The notes beneath the pieces are model-generated. The model saw only the letters and a program-made list of their open reading frames with translations. It was not told the DNA's origin and did not search any database. A program made the translations under genes and the position numbers. A stretch of 64,000 nucleotides of DNA from Ziziphus jujuba (taxonomy: Eukaryota; Streptophyta; Magnoliopsida; Rosales; Rhamnaceae): positions 22,942,501 to 23,006,500 of the forward strand of contig NC_083387.1 in the NCBI RefSeq assembly GCF_031755915.1, written 5' to 3'. Of the stretch, positions 61,565-64,000 are shown piece after piece (positions within the stretch are counted from its first letter, which is position 1; each line of letters opens with the position of its first letter).

Positions 61565-62999
61565 ATACTTTTAAATTCCGTTCCTCTAGGTACCAGGTTG
61601 TCGGCGTTCACTCGAAGCGGATTTGATCTTCCTCGCTGTTTTAGTTCGGCAGTACCCGTTTATTCTTTTATTGTAGTTGTAATACGTTGCCAAAGGTTCA
61701 AGAAGTTTTTCTTCCCTTTTTCCTCTCTATCTTGTATTGCTACTTTATCTGTCATTTTATAAATTCCGCATGTATCTGTATAATGCTCTGTATACTGTTT
61801 TGGACGTGTAATTGTTTTTTATTGCACTGGGTTGCTGCTGTTGTTTTATTTTGAAGTGCTGAAATTTGTGGAACCAGTTTGTAGTCTGTGGGAGGAATAA
61901 GGGGATGTTTTTTTTAAAGTGTGTTTTCAGTGCAGGTAATTTGTGGTAAGTAAATCCCTTAGGGGAGGCTCTGTCGGATTTTCCGTTGGAGGGTTTGGTA
62001 GGGTTTCCCTGGGATCAGGGCTGTCTAGGGTTCCGGGGAATGAATTCTGGACGGGTCCTGACACAAATATGTTGGTTGTAGTTGTTGAACATAAAACATT
62101 TTTCAGTACTACATGATTGAACTACTGTCTTCTCAATCGATGGAGAACTTCATTGTTAGAAACCATTTTGGGTCTCTTTGTGGACAATTGTTTACTGTTT
62201 AAGACCACTAGTTTAGACGATGATGAGGCAGAGTAAAAAGAAGTAGCATAAAGTTTAACGCCTGTGAGAAGAAACCTGTTGTAATTCTTGGTTTACTCGG
62301 TGGAGAACTGTCGATGATTTCTGGAGGCCGATGCAATACCTGCGGCATGTCATTGTTGGCTCTCCACCGATAGTGATCCCAGTGAGGAAGGAAGAAGTTT
62401 CTTAAAAAAACAAATAAAAAAAATTCTAGAAACTTCGAAAAATAAATAATTTAGAAAATTGGATGATTCGGGGTATGTAAAATCGTATTGGTACTTTAAC
62501 TAAAATTTCTCTTGCACATTTTATATATATAATGAGGATATAGTGCAAATAATTTACCATAATGTACAGTTGACCAATTTATCTTGATTGATTTGCATTA
62601 TATTTTGACTTCAAAAAATTATAAAATCCTAACATGATTAGAACTGTATATAATAATTATCATTATGTAATATATAAAAGTTAAAATTAAATTAACTGAT
62701 GATTTTAATATCTTAATTTTTTTTAATCGTTGAAATTACTTTAGTGATTAAAATATTTAATATAAATTTAACAACATACTAAAATATTATTTGAAAAATT
62801 GACCTTAGTTTAAGAAAATCTTTATTATTTTACCAATAGATTAACCTATAGGAGCTTGTATATATATATATATATATATATATATGGTCTTCCTTTTAAG
62901 TGCATGGAGGTTTCATCATCCAATTAAAGAAATGTGTCTGGCTTCTATTGGTACGTCATCTTCTAAACAACAAAAACTATAGCAGAACTTGTGATGATC

Positions 63000-63002
<3 letters not shown>

Positions 63003-63056
<54 letters not shown>
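63003..63056. repeat. (AT)n microsatellite
   Basis: AT tract of about 27 units. Confidence 0.95.
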
Positions 63057-63060
<4 letters not shown>

Positions 63061-63648
63061 AATCATTAGAAAAATTATAAAATCTGAATATCCTTCCTTG
63101 ATTATTGTTATTTTTTTTGGACATATGTTAAATTGGGAGAGAGATTTTTTTTTTTTTCTAGCTGTTTGCAATTTATTTATTTATGTTCTTGCTTATGGGA
63201 TTATTTGAACCTAGAATTTTATATATCAAAAGTATGAACATTGTTATTAGACTATATCAGTAATAATTCATGATCACCTATGCTATTTCTAGCCTTTTTT
63301 TTTTTTTTTGGGGGTACTGATCAACTATTTCTAGCTTGTCGTATCTCATACTGTCCTTCTCTGGCCTTGATATCCTGCCTCCTTAGGATCTAGCCATGTT
63401 TCCATGTCTTATTCACAACAGCTTCTTCTTTTCTTTCCTTTTTTTTTTAACAAATATTTATTAAAAAAAAAAATTTGGTTTTGGACTTTTTTTTTAAACT
63501 ACGATAGTATTAGTCCTTTTATACTGGGGGATGTCCGGCTCCTTATGTTGCACGAATAGCATCGAATTACATATAATGCACATGAAATTTTATCCAATCA
63601 ACCAATATAAATTTTCCAACGTTATTCAGTCGAATAAATTTTATATGG

Positions 63649-63720
63649 TATACAGCTTTCACTGTCCGCGCATGCAAGGAACTATATACAGCTTTCACTG
63701 TCCGCGCATGCTAGGAACTA
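63649..63720. repeat. 36-bp tandem duplication
   Basis: Units at 63649-63684 and 63685-63720 contain TACAGCTTTCACTGTCCGCG followed by CATGC(A/T)AGGAACTA. Only one difference is seen, so it is recent. Confidence 0.9.
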
Positions 63721-64000
63721 TATATATCTACTGGATACGTACGGAATTACGGTTTTTTTTTTTTTTAAACCTATAAAACATGTAGACATGAATGGAACCA
63801 GAAGGTCTGTAGTTTCATTTCTTATAAAATATGTAATCCAAGATTATATATAACAATTCAAATATGAAACTTTTCCTATATGTTGTATTAGTGATAATAA
63901 AAAGGACAAAAATGGTGCGAAGTTAATATAATTAGGAAGGAAAAAATGTTATACAAAGAAAATTGGTAACAATATGCAAGAATATTAGACATGTTTGTAC

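Larger units (their letters stand above)
58811..62067 (+). mobile_element. Solo LTR of the same family, 3249 bp, opposite orientation
   Basis: The LTR spans 58815-62063, from TGTAACACCCCGTCCC to GGGTCCTGACA. It is flanked by CAAA at 58811-58814 and 62064-62067. A 5-bp CAAAT match is possible only if the first T of the LTR is counted. It is the reverse-orientation homologue of 48183-51016 and about 415 bp longer, of which 240 bp is an internal tandem duplication. The 5' third (U3-like) has W-box and G-box motifs. A conserved TTTTATTTG word precedes a GA-rich leader (59320-59360) and Pro/Arg-rich open frames without known domains. The 3' half carries a splice-donor-like AAG/GTGAGT (60441), a hairpin and the terminal T-rich region. 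Confidence 0.85.
62068..64000. other. AT-rich region at the window end
   Basis: No gene was found. It contains AT microsatellites (62860-62884, 63003-63056), a 36-bp tandem duplication and T-rich runs. Confidence 0.5.

Noticed and set aside
48183..62063. One intact LTR retrotransposon bounded by the two LTRs
   Set aside because: The LTRs are in opposite orientation, each has its own flanking duplication, and no gag-pol sequence lies between them.
1..64000. tRNA genes, rRNA operons and CRISPR-like arrays
   Set aside because: No T-loop motif in a cloverleaf context, and no regularly spaced repeats with unique spacers. The only rRNA similarity is the decayed 5S module near 21.7-22.0 kb.

Overview
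The window is nuclear DNA of a flowering plant, most likely a eudicot. It is strongly AT-rich, with long (AT)n, (GA)n and (AC)n tracts. Its genes carry plant-type GT-AG introns, and the gene set is plant-specific: an AUX1/LAX auxin importer, a thaumatin-like PR-5 protein, an Armadillo-Repeat-Only protein and a glycine-rich cold-shock protein. The species cannot be fixed from the sequence alone.

Layout. Positions 199-3385 (minus) hold a three-exon, probably GPI-anchored thaumatin-like protein; its last exon lies about 2.1 kb from the thaumatin domain. Positions 4372-5519 (minus) hold a three-exon Myb/SANT-like DNA-binding protein. An 8 kb AT-rich spacer follows. Positions 13651-17540 (plus) hold an eight-exon LAX2-like auxin influx carrier, one intron of which begins with GC. 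A 10 kb AT-rich spacer contains a 5S-rRNA-derived, Cassandra-like TRIM remnant. Positions 27735-28364 (minus) hold a glycine-rich cold-shock-domain protein. From 30 to 35.4 kb lie a 953-bp hAT-type element with an exact 8-bp target duplication, a decayed RNase H fragment and a 5'-truncated LINE. Positions 38264-40198 (minus) hold an intronless ARO gene. From 42.6 kb to the end there is no convincing host gene. That part holds a degenerate TIR element with a transposase C-terminal remnant, a MITE-like pair, a second hAT-type element with an 8-bp target duplication, and two solo LTRs of one family in opposite orientation (48183-51016 minus, 58815-62063 plus).

The five host genes are unrelated in function (defence/cell wall, transcription, auxin transport, RNA chaperone, tip growth), as is normal for a plant chromosome arm, and nothing suggests a cluster. 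I found no convincing novel biochemical system. The most informative observations are the distal GPI exon, the GC-AG intron, the exact transposon boundaries, and the modular U3 region of the solo LTRs (W-box cluster, G-boxes, a 161-bp internal duplication and a 240-bp in-frame duplication). All homology statements rest on recognising families by eye; no search was run.
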